61,636 nucleotides of DNA, from contig SVOA01000008.1 of the NCBI GenBank assembly GCA_015066635.1, positions 1 through 61,636 on the forward strand, in the 5' to 3' direction. Numbering within the stretch: the first letter of the stretch is position 1; every line of letters begins with the position of its first letter. The notes under the pieces are model-generated. The model had not been told where the DNA came from, ran no database searches, and saw nothing but the letters and a program-made list of their open reading frames with translations. The stretch comes from Oscillospiraceae bacterium (GTDB taxonomy: Bacteria; Bacillota; Clostridia; Oscillospirales; Acutalibacteraceae). Shown here piece after piece: positions 1-7,174 of the stretch. Both the position numbers and the translations under genes were made by a program.

Positions 1-277
1 TTTCCTTTGTGAATTTAAAATTCTCAACCGTGGTTTTTGCCTTTGGCTCAAGCAGTATCCTCTCCCCGTCTATACCGAGACCGAGAAGGGTATTCTTAAT
101 AATCTGCGCCTCGCTGAGCTTCTGTCTGTCGGACTTGATACCGCCCGAGCAGACCGCCTTTGCGTCGGGGTTTTCCCGCAAAAGCTCTGCGGCTTTTTTT
201 ATTCTCTCATACAGTATCTGCCCCGGTTTACCGTCCCTTACGGGACCTCCGAGTATCAGGATGTAATCTGGCTGCAT
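1..277 (-). CDS. YdcF-like (DUF218) family protein, C-terminus cut off by window edge
   Basis: About 92 N-terminal residues are visible; the rest runs off the left edge. The ATG at 277 is followed by a hydrophobic strand with LILGG, then CSGG near residue 48, SEA near residue 56 and an ERILLE segment followed by a TxxNF motif. That order is typical of the DUF218/YdcF-SanA-ElyC fold, whose members are thought to act in envelope-related or nucleotide-linked chemistry; the reaction is not established. There is no N-terminal membrane segment, so this resembles the soluble YdcF type. It has its own sigma-A promoter at 328-356 and so appears separate from rqcP upstream. Family call likely, function unknown. 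Confidence 0.7.
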   Translation of the reverse strand, partial: MQPDYILILGGPVRDGKPGQILYERIKKAAELLRENPDAKAVCSGGIKSDRQKLSEAQIIKNTLLGLGIDGERILLEPKAKTTVENFKFTKE

Positions 278-327
278 AATAATCTTCCCGTTTTTTAGTT
301 GAAAATTAACTATAAAAATTCTTCTTT

Positions 328-356
328 AATATATTTATTTTATCACACAGTTCCAA
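328..356 (-). promoter_or_regulatory. sigma-A promoter of the YdcF-like gene
   Basis: On the minus strand, TTGGAA (351-356) and TATATT (328-333) are separated by 17 bases. The position, about 50 bases before the ATG at 277, fits the YdcF-like gene. Confidence 0.55.
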
Positions 357-372
357 AATAAACAACCTTGTT

Positions 373-615
373 TTATTTTATTTCCCTGTACATATCCTGC
401 GCAGACTGCTTGGTTGCATATTCGGTAACATCAAGCACCTCGTACTTTGTGCGCTTCTCACCAAACTGTATTTCAATAACGTCTCCCTTTTTGACGTCGT
501 ATGAAGCGCGTGCCGTCTTGCCGTTTACCGTTACATGCTTTGCGTCGCAGACCTCGTTGGCAACGGTGCGCCTTTTTATAATTCGCGAAACCTTTAAAAA
601 CTTATCCAATCTCAT
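373..615 (-). CDS. rqcP: S4-domain RNA-binding protein RqcP (YabO/Hsp15 family)
   Basis: An 80-residue protein that begins MRLDKFLK and is almost entirely an S4 RNA-binding domain (RxLDKFLkxxR, then VxVNGKxA near residues 34-40). In Bacillus, RqcP binds obstructed 50S subunits and works with RqcH in adding C-terminal alanine tails to stalled nascent chains. The start is the ATG at 615 because GGAGG lies eight bases upstream; a GTG seven codons earlier lacks a ribosome-binding site. Neighbours match the conserved spoVB/yabM-mazG-yabO order of Firmicutes. A terminator separates it from hup, so it may be transcribed by readthrough or from a weak promoter of its own. Confidence 0.88.
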   Translation of the reverse strand: MRLDKFLKVSRIIKRRTVANEVCDAKHVTVNGKTARASYDVKKGDVIEIQFGEKRTKYEVLDVTEYATKQSAQDMYREIK

Positions 616-654
616 ATCATACCTCCGTACACACAACTATTCTAACACAAAATG

Positions 655-690
655 AAAAAGAAAAACAGGGGAAGTTTTCGCTTCCCCTGT
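655..690 (-). terminator. Rho-independent terminator after hup
   Basis: A ten-base perfect stem (ACAGGGGAAG at 665-674 with CTTCCCCTGT at 681-690) is followed on the minus strand by a T-rich run. It lies 15 bases past the hup stop codon and before rqcP. Confidence 0.85.
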
Positions 691-704
691 CAACGTTAAA
701 AAAA

Positions 705-977
705 TTATTTAACAGCGTCCTTGAGGCCCTGGCCTGCTTTGAATGCGGGAACCTTTGAAGCCTTAATCTTCATTGTTTCGCCTGTTCTGGGGTTACGGCC
801 CTGCTTAGCTGCACGCTTACGAACCTCAAATGTGCCGAAGCCGATGAGCTGAACTTTGTCGCCCTTCTTAAGAGCTGCCTTGATAGCGTCGATAGTAGCG
901 TTAACTGCTGCCTCTGCGTCCTTCTTTGAAAGGTCAGATTTCTTTGCAACTGCTGCAATAAGTTCTGTCTTATTCAT
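705..977 (-). CDS. hup: DNA-binding protein HU
   Basis: A 90-residue HU/IHF family protein starting MNKTELI. The signature [21 protein letters not shown] is visible at about residues 46-66, and the DNA-binding arm ends [14 protein letters not shown]. It would act as a homodimeric nucleoid protein that bends DNA. The ATG at 977 follows AAGGAG at good spacing; the longer reading frame from 1016 is upstream untranslated sequence. It lies 53 bases downstream of mazG and is closed by a strong terminator, so it ends the spoVB-like-mazG-hup unit. HU between mazG and rqcP is a common clostridial arrangement. Confidence 0.96.
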   Translation of the reverse strand: MNKTELIAAVAKKSDLSKKDAEAAVNATIDAIKAALKKGDKVQLIGFGTFEVRKRAAKQGRNPRTGETMKIKASKVPAFKAGQGLKDAVK

Positions 978-1030
978 TGTGTGTTCTCCTTTTTTGAAAA
1001 GATTTTTTATTACCAACGGTGTATAACACC

Positions 1031-1828
1031 TTAATTGGACTGTTTCTTGACCTCATCCCAGAGCTTGTCCAGCTCGTCTATGGATGAGCTTTGCATATCA
1101 ATTCCGCGCTCTGCGGCCAGCTTCTCGACCAGTATGAATCTGTCGGTAAACTTGTCCGCGCTTTTTGTAAGCGCCTCCTCGGCATCAACGCCGAGAAATC
1201 TTGAAACATTGACAACCGAGAAAAGCAGGTCGCCGAGTTCCTCCTCGATATTGCTGTTTTCTCTGACTGCCTTCTCGAGCTCGTCGGCCTCCTCGCGGAC
1301 CTTCTGAAAGGCTCCGTCTGCGCTGTCCCAGTCAAAGCCCGCTTTCCTTGCCTTGTCCTGAATTTTAGCGCTGCGCATAAGCGCCGGAAGCTCACGGGGA
1401 ATTGAAAGCATCTTTTCGGACACTGACTTGCGGTTTTTGGATCTGGACTTGATTTCCTCCCAGTTGACGAGGACCTCGCTGCTGTCCTTGACCTCAACGT
1501 TTCCGAAAACGTGGGGATGTCGCTCTATCATCTTTTTGCAGACGCCGTCGCACACATCCTCAAAGGAAAAAGCTTTTTCTTCCTTTGCCAGCTGTGAGTG
1601 GAAAACAACCTGCAAGAGTACGTCTCCCAACTCCTCGCACATAAGAACGCTGTCGTCCTTATTGATGGCCTCTATAACCTCATAGGTTTCCTCAATAAGC
1701 GAGCTTTTAATTGATTTATGGTCCTGCTCTCTGTCCCAGGGACAACCCTCATCCGAACGGAGAATTTCCATAATTCTTAAAAGGTCATCTATTGTGTATT
1801 TTTCTTTAAAATTGAACTCAACTGACAT
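1031..1828 (-). CDS. mazG: Nucleoside triphosphate pyrophosphohydrolase MazG
   Basis: A 265-residue, two-domain MazG. The first all-alpha pyrophosphatase domain carries GCPWDREQ (residues 28-35), EETYE and EELGD as magnesium-binding motifs. The second repeats EEADE and EELGD towards the C-terminus. The enzyme hydrolyses NTPs or dNTPs to monophosphate and pyrophosphate, removing non-canonical nucleotides or lowering stress nucleotides. Length and tandem architecture match the housekeeping form. It starts 25 bases after the flippase gene and is probably co-transcribed with it. Confidence 0.95.
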   Translation of the reverse strand: MSVEFNFKEKYTIDDLLRIMEILRSDEGCPWDREQDHKSIKSSLIEETYEVIEAINKDDSVLMCEELGDVLLQVVFHSQLAKEEKAFSFEDVCDGVCKKMIERHPHVFGNVEVKDSSEVLVNWEEIKSRSKNRKSVSEKMLSIPRELPALMRSAKIQDKARKAGFDWDSADGAFQKVREEADELEKAVRENSNIEEELGDLLFSVVNVSRFLGVDAEEALTKSADKFTDRFILVEKLAAERGIDMQSSSIDELDKLWDEVKKQSN

Positions 1829-1853
1829 ATATCTTGTATCCTTACTACCTATT

Positions 1854-3641
1854 TTACTCTATAAATCCATATTTTGCAAGTATTTTCGCAATTTTTTCTC
1901 CTTTTGGAAGGGTAATTATATCAGATTTTACGATTCCGCCGAGCAAAAGCATGGAAATCGCATATACGGCAACCGCAAAAAAGACTGCAATCAGAGTTGC
2001 GATAATGTTTGTAATTGAGTGTCCGCCCTTTTGAATTTCGGGCAGAATCGCATTGAAAATGCCGTAGCTTGTAAATGCGGCGATACCGCACAGAACGCTT
2101 GAAACAAGAGGCTTTACCGCTATTGACATATAGTCGAGCTTCACTCCCGTAACCTTTACAAGCGAAACGAGGTTGATAACAACAATAATGGTATAGCAGA
2201 CAACCGTACCGACAACCGCGCCGTTGATGTTGACCGAAGGAATACCTATAAAAATATAGTTTGTTATGACCTTTGCAACAGCGCCTATCGAAAGCGAAAA
2301 AACAGGAATTTTTGCCTTGCCGAGCGCCTGAAGCATATTTGTCATCGGTTGAGAAAGCGAAATAAGGAAAATCGTGTAGCCGTATGCCGCCATTATCGGA
2401 GCCGCTATCGAAACAGCGTCCGCCGACTTGCCCGTTTCATACATCATACGGAGAATCGGGTACGCAAGCGCACCCATACCGATGCCCGCAGGAAGCGAGA
2501 ACATCATTGTAACTCTTAATACTGACTCAACTGAGTTTTTAAGCTGCAGTTTGTTTTTAAGCGCCCATGCCTCAGAAAGCGCCGGAATTGCGCTGACGCC
2601 GAGCGTCATTGTGATTGACGGAATAAGATTTTTAAAATCAAGCGACATTGTATATGCGCCATAGAGATACTTCGGTATGTCCGCATCAAGTATGCTCGAA
2701 ACCGAAAGCTGCGCGTTATACAAATTTCTGATAAAGCCGAGATTATTCTCTATCATTGTGGCAAGTCTGTTCTGAATAGTCATGGCGTCAATAAGATTTG
2801 TAACGCTGAAAACAAGACTTGATGCCACAACGGGAATTGCAAGGGCGATAAGCGCCTTTGCGATATTTACCGAGGAAACGGGCCTGGGCGAATGCACAAG
2901 CTCTTCTCTCGTGATGCCGTCTCCCTTGACTTTATGGAGCAGCATCATATAAACCATACCTATAACCGTGCCGACAGTTACGCCTATCGCGGCAGCTGCC
3001 GCGGCATAAGGATATATGGCGCTTGACGCCTCGGCGTGATTTGCAACGGTTTTGCCGTAAACGGTAAGTCCCTGCTCAAAGCGGGAATAACCGTAGGTTA
3101 TGGAGAGCTTTGCGGCAAGCAGTCCGAAAACAACCTTGCCGGCCGCCTCCCATACCTGCGACATAGCGGTAGGAGTCATATTGCGAAGTCCGTTGTAGTA
3201 TCCGCGGTAAATTGACATTATACAGCAGAAGAAAATAGACGGAGTTATCGCAAAAATCGCGGGAAGCGCCTCCATACTCTTTGCAAGATAAGCGTAAGGA
3301 AACGCGAGTATCAGAAGCAAAAGAGTACCGGCAGTACCCGTTACAAGGAAAAGCCTTGCGGCGACCTTGAAAGTCATCCTGACATCTCTGTAATGCTTCA
3401 GAGCCATCTGCTGAGATACCATCTTTGAGACGGCAACGGGAAGTCCTGCCATGGAAATCGTATAAATGGGAATATAAAGGTTGTAAGCCGAGTCAAAATA
3501 TCCTCTGCCTACTGCTCCGACCATATTTGAAAGCGGAATTTTATAGAGAATTCCGATTATTTTTACTATTAAGGTTGCTGCCGCAAGAACCATAGCCCCA
3601 TTTAAAAGGGACTGGCTTTTTCGTTTACTGTTTGCCAACAC
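1854..3641 (-). CDS. Polysaccharide flippase of the SpoVB/MATE-like (MVF) family
   Basis: A 595-residue polytopic membrane protein with about 14 hydrophobic segments and no soluble domain. It matches the SpoVB/YabM branch of the MOP flippase superfamily: a GxYR-like loop, a GRGYFDSAYNLY segment near residue 45 and IYTISMAGLPVAVSKMVS after it. Such proteins move lipid-linked precursors, and in sporulating species SpoVB is needed for cortex synthesis. The start is uncertain: GAGGTGAT precedes both a GTG (3641) and the adjacent TTG (3638). A sigma-A-type promoter lies just upstream (3663-3691), so this copy may be expressed in growth. It heads a unit with mazG and hup. It could be SpoVB itself or its vegetative paralogue. 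Confidence 0.85.
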   Translation of the reverse strand: MLANSKRKSQSLLNGAMVLAAATLIVKIIGILYKIPLSNMVGAVGRGYFDSAYNLYIPIYTISMAGLPVAVSKMVSQQMALKHYRDVRMTFKVAARLFLVTGTAGTLLLLILAFPYAYLAKSMEALPAIFAITPSIFFCCIMSIYRGYYNGLRNMTPTAMSQVWEAAGKVVFGLLAAKLSITYGYSRFEQGLTVYGKTVANHAEASSAIYPYAAAAAAIGVTVGTVIGMVYMMLLHKVKGDGITREELVHSPRPVSSVNIAKALIALAIPVVASSLVFSVTNLIDAMTIQNRLATMIENNLGFIRNLYNAQLSVSSILDADIPKYLYGAYTMSLDFKNLIPSITMTLGVSAIPALSEAWALKNKLQLKNSVESVLRVTMMFSLPAGIGMGALAYPILRMMYETGKSADAVSIAAPIMAAYGYTIFLISLSQPMTNMLQALGKAKIPVFSLSIGAVAKVITNYIFIGIPSVNINGAVVGTVVCYTIIVVINLVSLVKVTGVKLDYMSIAVKPLVSSVLCGIAAFTSYGIFNAILPEIQKGGHSITNIIATLIAVFFAVAVYAISMLLLGGIVKSDIITLPKGEKIAKILAKYGFIE

Positions 3642-3662
3642 ATCACCTCATTTGCCCAATAT

Positions 3663-3691
3663 AAAATACCATTTCATAGGAACAATGTCAA
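3663..3691 (-). promoter_or_regulatory. Sigma-A-type promoter of spoVB-like-mazG-hup
   Basis: Minus-strand TTGACA (3686-3691) is followed after 17 bases by TATTTT (3663-3668). The -35 is perfect and the -10 partial. Confidence 0.5.
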
Positions 3692-3695
3692 ATTA

Positions 3696-4619
3696 TCAGC
3701 CGATAAACTCGCGTAACAGCGAGTCTTTTGGAATAAGCTCCGAGTTAAGGGGAACGAATTTGTTAAGCGAATTTATAAGCTTCTGCGCGTCGCCCTTATA
3801 TTTATCGTCAATCTCGGCGGCTTTGAGCAGATTTATCGCCGTATCCCTGAAAATACAAGGCTCGCAGAGATGTATGGAGTTTATTCTGATGTCCGCCATA
3901 TCCTTGTAAGGGAAGAGATACATATCCTCTCCTCTGCATACGTTTTCCCAGAGTTCAAAGGTGTTATTAACCGAGCTTCCTCTGAAATTATAATCTCTTA
4001 TAAGTCTGCGTACAAATCTGAGATTGCGTTTATTGAGTATGATTTTGCCCTTTGCGTCGTAAATTCTTGACGAAACGTTTATATAGAGCTTTATAAGTCT
4101 TAAATTTTCAAGTTCGCTTGATACTATGGGATTGAGCGCGTGAAGTCCCTCGACAATAATCGCGTCGTTCTTTTCAAGCTTTAATTTTGTGTAGGTGCTT
4201 TTTCTCTCGCCTACGGTAAAGTCAAAGGACGGCATATCGGTTTCGGCGCCCGACATAAGACTTTTTACGGTTTCCGAAATTAAGGGCAGGTCAAGCGCAT
4301 AGACCGTTTCAAAATCGGGTTTGCCCTCGTCATAGCCGGGTATGTCCTTACGGTTAAGATAAAAATCATCTAAGCTGACTACATGGGTGTCCATACCGAG
4401 CGAGGTAAAGCTGTCGGCAATTTTCTTTGCCGTGGTTGTCTTGCCCGACGAGGACGGACCTGCAAGCATAATGATTTTTCTGCCCGTTTCATCAAGCGCT
4501 TTTTCGGAAATATTATTGATAATATTTCTGTAACGAAGCTCTGCACGCGCAACAAGAGCGTGTGAGTTTTCCTGAGCAAGCTCGTTGATATATTCAATTC
4601 TGTTGTTGTTAAGTCCCAT
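3696..4619 (-). CDS. Uridine kinase-like nucleoside kinase
   Basis: A 307-residue P-loop kinase. Walker A is GPSSSGKTT (residues 54-62), followed by a SLDDFYLNR motif typical of uridine kinase/phosphoribulokinase enzymes and an IIVEGLHALNP lid region. The family phosphorylates uridine/cytidine or related nucleosides in salvage. The N-terminal 45 residues and the C-terminal 60 residues go beyond the minimal Udk fold, as in clostridial nucleoside kinases, some of which carry a threonyl-tRNA-synthetase-like N-domain; that domain is absent here. It follows hemZ by 11 bases and is the last gene before the spoVB-like promoter. Substrate not certain. Confidence 0.8.
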   Translation of the reverse strand: MGLNNNRIEYINELAQENSHALVARAELRYRNIINNISEKALDETGRKIIMLAGPSSSGKTTTAKKIADSFTSLGMDTHVVSLDDFYLNRKDIPGYDEGKPDFETVYALDLPLISETVKSLMSGAETDMPSFDFTVGERKSTYTKLKLEKNDAIIVEGLHALNPIVSSELENLRLIKLYINVSSRIYDAKGKIILNKRNLRFVRRLIRDYNFRGSSVNNTFELWENVCRGEDMYLFPYKDMADIRINSIHLCEPCIFRDTAINLLKAAEIDDKYKGDAQKLINSLNKFVPLNSELIPKDSLLREFIG

Positions 4620-4630
4620 ATCCCGACTCC

Positions 4631-6088
4631 TTATCTGTTGTCCTCATAAAAGTTTATGATTTGTTTTTTGCGCTGTTTTATTTCGTCAAAATTGTTTATG
4701 TATTCATAAGGATATTTAAAATTGAATACCCTGTCAATTCTGTCCCCGTGAGGTGCTTTTAATCTGGTTACTCCGCCTGCGCCCAGAGCAAGCACGGAAT
4801 GGCACTCCTCCATCATAAATATATTGTAAAGGCACTCCCTGCCCTGCTTGCAGTAGCCCGTATTTTCAAGATTATTAAGACTCTTTGACTGACGGTACAT
4901 ATAGTAGGGATGATAGTTTTCGGAAATAAGTCTCGACTGGGCGAAGTCAAGCATTTGAGAGCACATTTTTGCCCTCTCAAGCATTACCCTGCCTTCCTCG
5001 CCGAGATACGAAGCTCTCTTTAAGGCGAGAGTGTGTACCGTGATATTTTCAGCCGACAGCGAAATTGCTTTTTCAAGAGATTCTTCAAAACCGTGCAGAC
5101 TGTCTGAGGGAAGCCCTGCAATCAGGTCCGTATTTATATTGTCAAAGCCGATTTCCCTCGCAAGCGCAAATGCCTCAAGCGTCTGCTGTGAGGTGTGTTT
5201 TCTGCCTATGGCTTCAAGTACGCTGTCCGAAAAGGATTGCGGGTTAATGCTGATTCTGTCAACGCCCGCCGCTTTAAGCACCCTGAGTTTTTCTGCGGTA
5301 ACCGTGTCGGGGCGTCCCGCCTCTGCGGTAAACTCACGAAGTCCCGTCAGGTCAAAGCTCTCTCTGAGCACCGAGGTAAGCGTTTTAAGCTGCTCTGCGT
5401 CAAGCGTGGTAGGAGTTCCGCCGCCGATATAGACGGTTTCGGTTTTAAGCCCGAGTTCTTTCACAATTTCCGCCGTCAGCCGCGCTTCCTTTATAAGAAA
5501 CTCAACGTAGTCGGGCATCAGTTTTTTTACGGTCTGCGCCGACATATCGTGAGAAACAAACGAACAGTAACTGCACCTTGTCGGGCAGAAGGGAACGGAA
5601 ACGTAAATGCTTACGGAATTATCCGCCGACAGAGATATTATTTTTTCCTCTGCCACGGCGACGGAATCTGCAAGCTCGGTTTTTGCCTCACTTACAAAAT
5701 ATTTTTTGCGGAAGTATTTTATTCCCTCGGCATCGCCGTATGTCTTTTTAAGACTTCTCAGCAGTTTTGACGGGCGTATGCCCGTGAGAATTCCCCACGC
5801 GGGGACGTATCCCGTAATATCCGTAAGGCAGGCGAACATAAGCCCTGCCGTTTCAAGCTCCGCGTCCTCCCCTGCTCCAAGCTTTCTGTCGGAGGAGAAA
5901 AGACATTTGCCGTCTCTGTCAAAGAAATTGACGCTTACCGAATTATCCGAAAGCTCGGTTCTGATAACGGCCTCGCCGCTTTTTTTCGTCTTTTCCCTGA
6001 CAACCTTTATTTCCTCGTTGGGATAAAAAATTCTTGTCAGCTTTTCCGCCTCATACTGAAAGCCGTGGTTTATAACTTCAAGTATCAT
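4631..6088 (-). CDS. hemZ: Oxygen-independent coproporphyrinogen III dehydrogenase HemZ (radical SAM)
   Basis: A 485-residue radical-SAM protein with the HemN-type cluster motif CPTRCSYC at residues 168-175 (Cys168, Cys172, Cys175) and the SAM-binding GGGTPT further on. A 160-residue N-terminal extension distinguishes HemZ from HemN and HemW. HemZ decarboxylates coproporphyrinogen III without oxygen, although many anaerobes carry it without a full heme pathway. No other heme genes are in the window, so the physiological substrate stays open. The start codon overlaps the stop of the metallo-hydrolase by one base (TAATG), so the two are probably translationally coupled. Confidence 0.9.
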   Translation of the reverse strand: MILEVINHGFQYEAEKLTRIFYPNEEIKVVREKTKKSGEAVIRTELSDNSVSVNFFDRDGKCLFSSDRKLGAGEDAELETAGLMFACLTDITGYVPAWGILTGIRPSKLLRSLKKTYGDAEGIKYFRKKYFVSEAKTELADSVAVAEEKIISLSADNSVSIYVSVPFCPTRCSYCSFVSHDMSAQTVKKLMPDYVEFLIKEARLTAEIVKELGLKTETVYIGGGTPTTLDAEQLKTLTSVLRESFDLTGLREFTAEAGRPDTVTAEKLRVLKAAGVDRISINPQSFSDSVLEAIGRKHTSQQTLEAFALAREIGFDNINTDLIAGLPSDSLHGFEESLEKAISLSAENITVHTLALKRASYLGEEGRVMLERAKMCSQMLDFAQSRLISENYHPYYMYRQSKSLNNLENTGYCKQGRECLYNIFMMEECHSVLALGAGGVTRLKAPHGDRIDRVFNFKYPYEYINNFDEIKQRKKQIINFYEDNR

Positions 6089-6714
6089 TAAAGACCTCTT
6101 AAAAACATATTAGTCTGTCTTTCTCTGTCAAGGGTTGAAGAAATATCATGCCCCGGCATTACCGCATAGTCGCCGTGAAGTCCCGCGATTTTCTCCAATG
6201 ACTCTCTGAGCGTATTCCAATCGCCGCCCGGTAAATCCGTTCTGCCGACCGACCCGCAAAACAGCGTGTCGCCGGTAAAGATAATTCTGTCCTTTGCGAG
6301 TATATAGCATACTCCCCCGGGCGTGTGCCCCGGAGTGTGCATTACGTCAATTATGGTTTCGCCGAGCGTTATTCTCTCGCCGCCGTCAAGAATTCTGTCG
6401 GCGTGAACGCTGTGCTGATTAAAGGAATATGCCGAAAGACTCTTATTGCCGTTCTCAAGGCAGTCCGCGTCAAGTCTGTGAATCACAACCTCGGCGCCCG
6501 TCTTTTGTTTAAGTTTATAAACGCCGAGAATATGGTCATAATGCCCATGCGTCAAAAGTATGTATCTGACATCTTTGCCCTCAAGCATTCCGAGGAGTTT
6601 TTCGGTACATTCTCCCGTATCTATTACTGCGGTCTGCAAAGTATTCTTATCTGTCAGAATATATGTGTTTGCGCTGACGGGACCTGTCTGAAGCACATCT
6701 ACCGTAACGCTCAT
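6088..6714 (-). CDS. MBL-fold metallo-hydrolase (glyoxalase II-like)
   Basis: A 208-residue metallo-beta-lactamase-fold hydrolase. THGHYDH near residue 60 supplies metal ligands, and HTPGHTPG and a late GxPGHD-type histidine complete the site. The closest family is the YcbL/glyoxalase II-like group, which hydrolyses thioesters or similar small substrates; the substrate is not predictable. I chose the ATG at 6714 because it forms an ATGA overlap with the dtd stop and has GGAG nine bases upstream; an in-frame ATG at 6729 lies deeper inside dtd. This gene and dtd adjacent to rel is a widely conserved order in Clostridia. Confidence 0.88.
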   Translation of the reverse strand: MSVTVDVLQTGPVSANTYILTDKNTLQTAVIDTGECTEKLLGMLEGKDVRYILLTHGHYDHILGVYKLKQKTGAEVVIHRLDADCLENGNKSLSAYSFNQHSVHADRILDGGERITLGETIIDVMHTPGHTPGGVCYILAKDRIIFTGDTLFCGSVGRTDLPGGDWNTLRESLEKIAGLHGDYAVMPGHDISSTLDRERQTNMFLRGL

Positions 6715-7172
6715 TTTCTGTTTCTCCATATTTCCGTATCGTAAAGTATGGTTACGGGTCCGCTGTTAACAAGCGAAACCTCCATATGAGCGCCGAAAAC
6801 GCCCTTTGCAACCTTCTTAACTCCGTTTTCCGAGAGGCATTTGCAGTAAAGCTCATACAGTTCGTTTGCCCTGTCGGGAGCCGCAGAGGGTGTAAACGAC
6901 GGGCGGTTGCCTTTCCTGACATCCGCGCAGAGCGTGAACTGAGAAACCGCGAGAATTTCGCCGTCAATGTCGAGGACCGATTTGTTCATCTTGTCCTCGT
7001 CGTCCGTAAAAATACGGAGATTTGCCGTTTTGCGCGCAAGAATCTCAGCGTCCTCATCGGTGTCGCCCTCAACTACGCCGACAAGCACGAGATAGCCCTC
7101 GTCTATACTGCCGACGGTCTTGCCGTCAACCTCTACCTTTGCGGAGGTTACTCTCTGAATTACTGCTTTCAT
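6711..7172 (-). CDS. dtd: D-aminoacyl-tRNA deacylase
   Basis: A 153-residue DTD. The catalytic and selectivity motifs are present: SQFTLCAD near residue 80 and the cis-Pro motif NSGPVTI near the C-terminus. It frees tRNA from mischarged D-amino acids and glycine. The start MKAVIQRVT matches the family's N-terminus exactly. It sits two bases after the rel stop and overlaps the next gene, so it lies inside the recJ-rel operon. Confidence 0.96.
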   Translation of the reverse strand: MKAVIQRVTSAKVEVDGKTVGSIDEGYLVLVGVVEGDTDEDAEILARKTANLRIFTDDEDKMNKSVLDIDGEILAVSQFTLCADVRKGNRPSFTPSAAPDRANELYELYCKCLSENGVKKVAKGVFGAHMEVSLVNSGPVTILYDTEIWRNRK

Positions 7173-7174
7173 TT

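Noticed and set aside
5195-5770. Long plus-strand open frame of 191 codons opposite hemZ
   Set aside because: It lies wholly antisense to a well-supported enzyme gene, has no ribosome-binding site and a composition typical of an antisense shadow.
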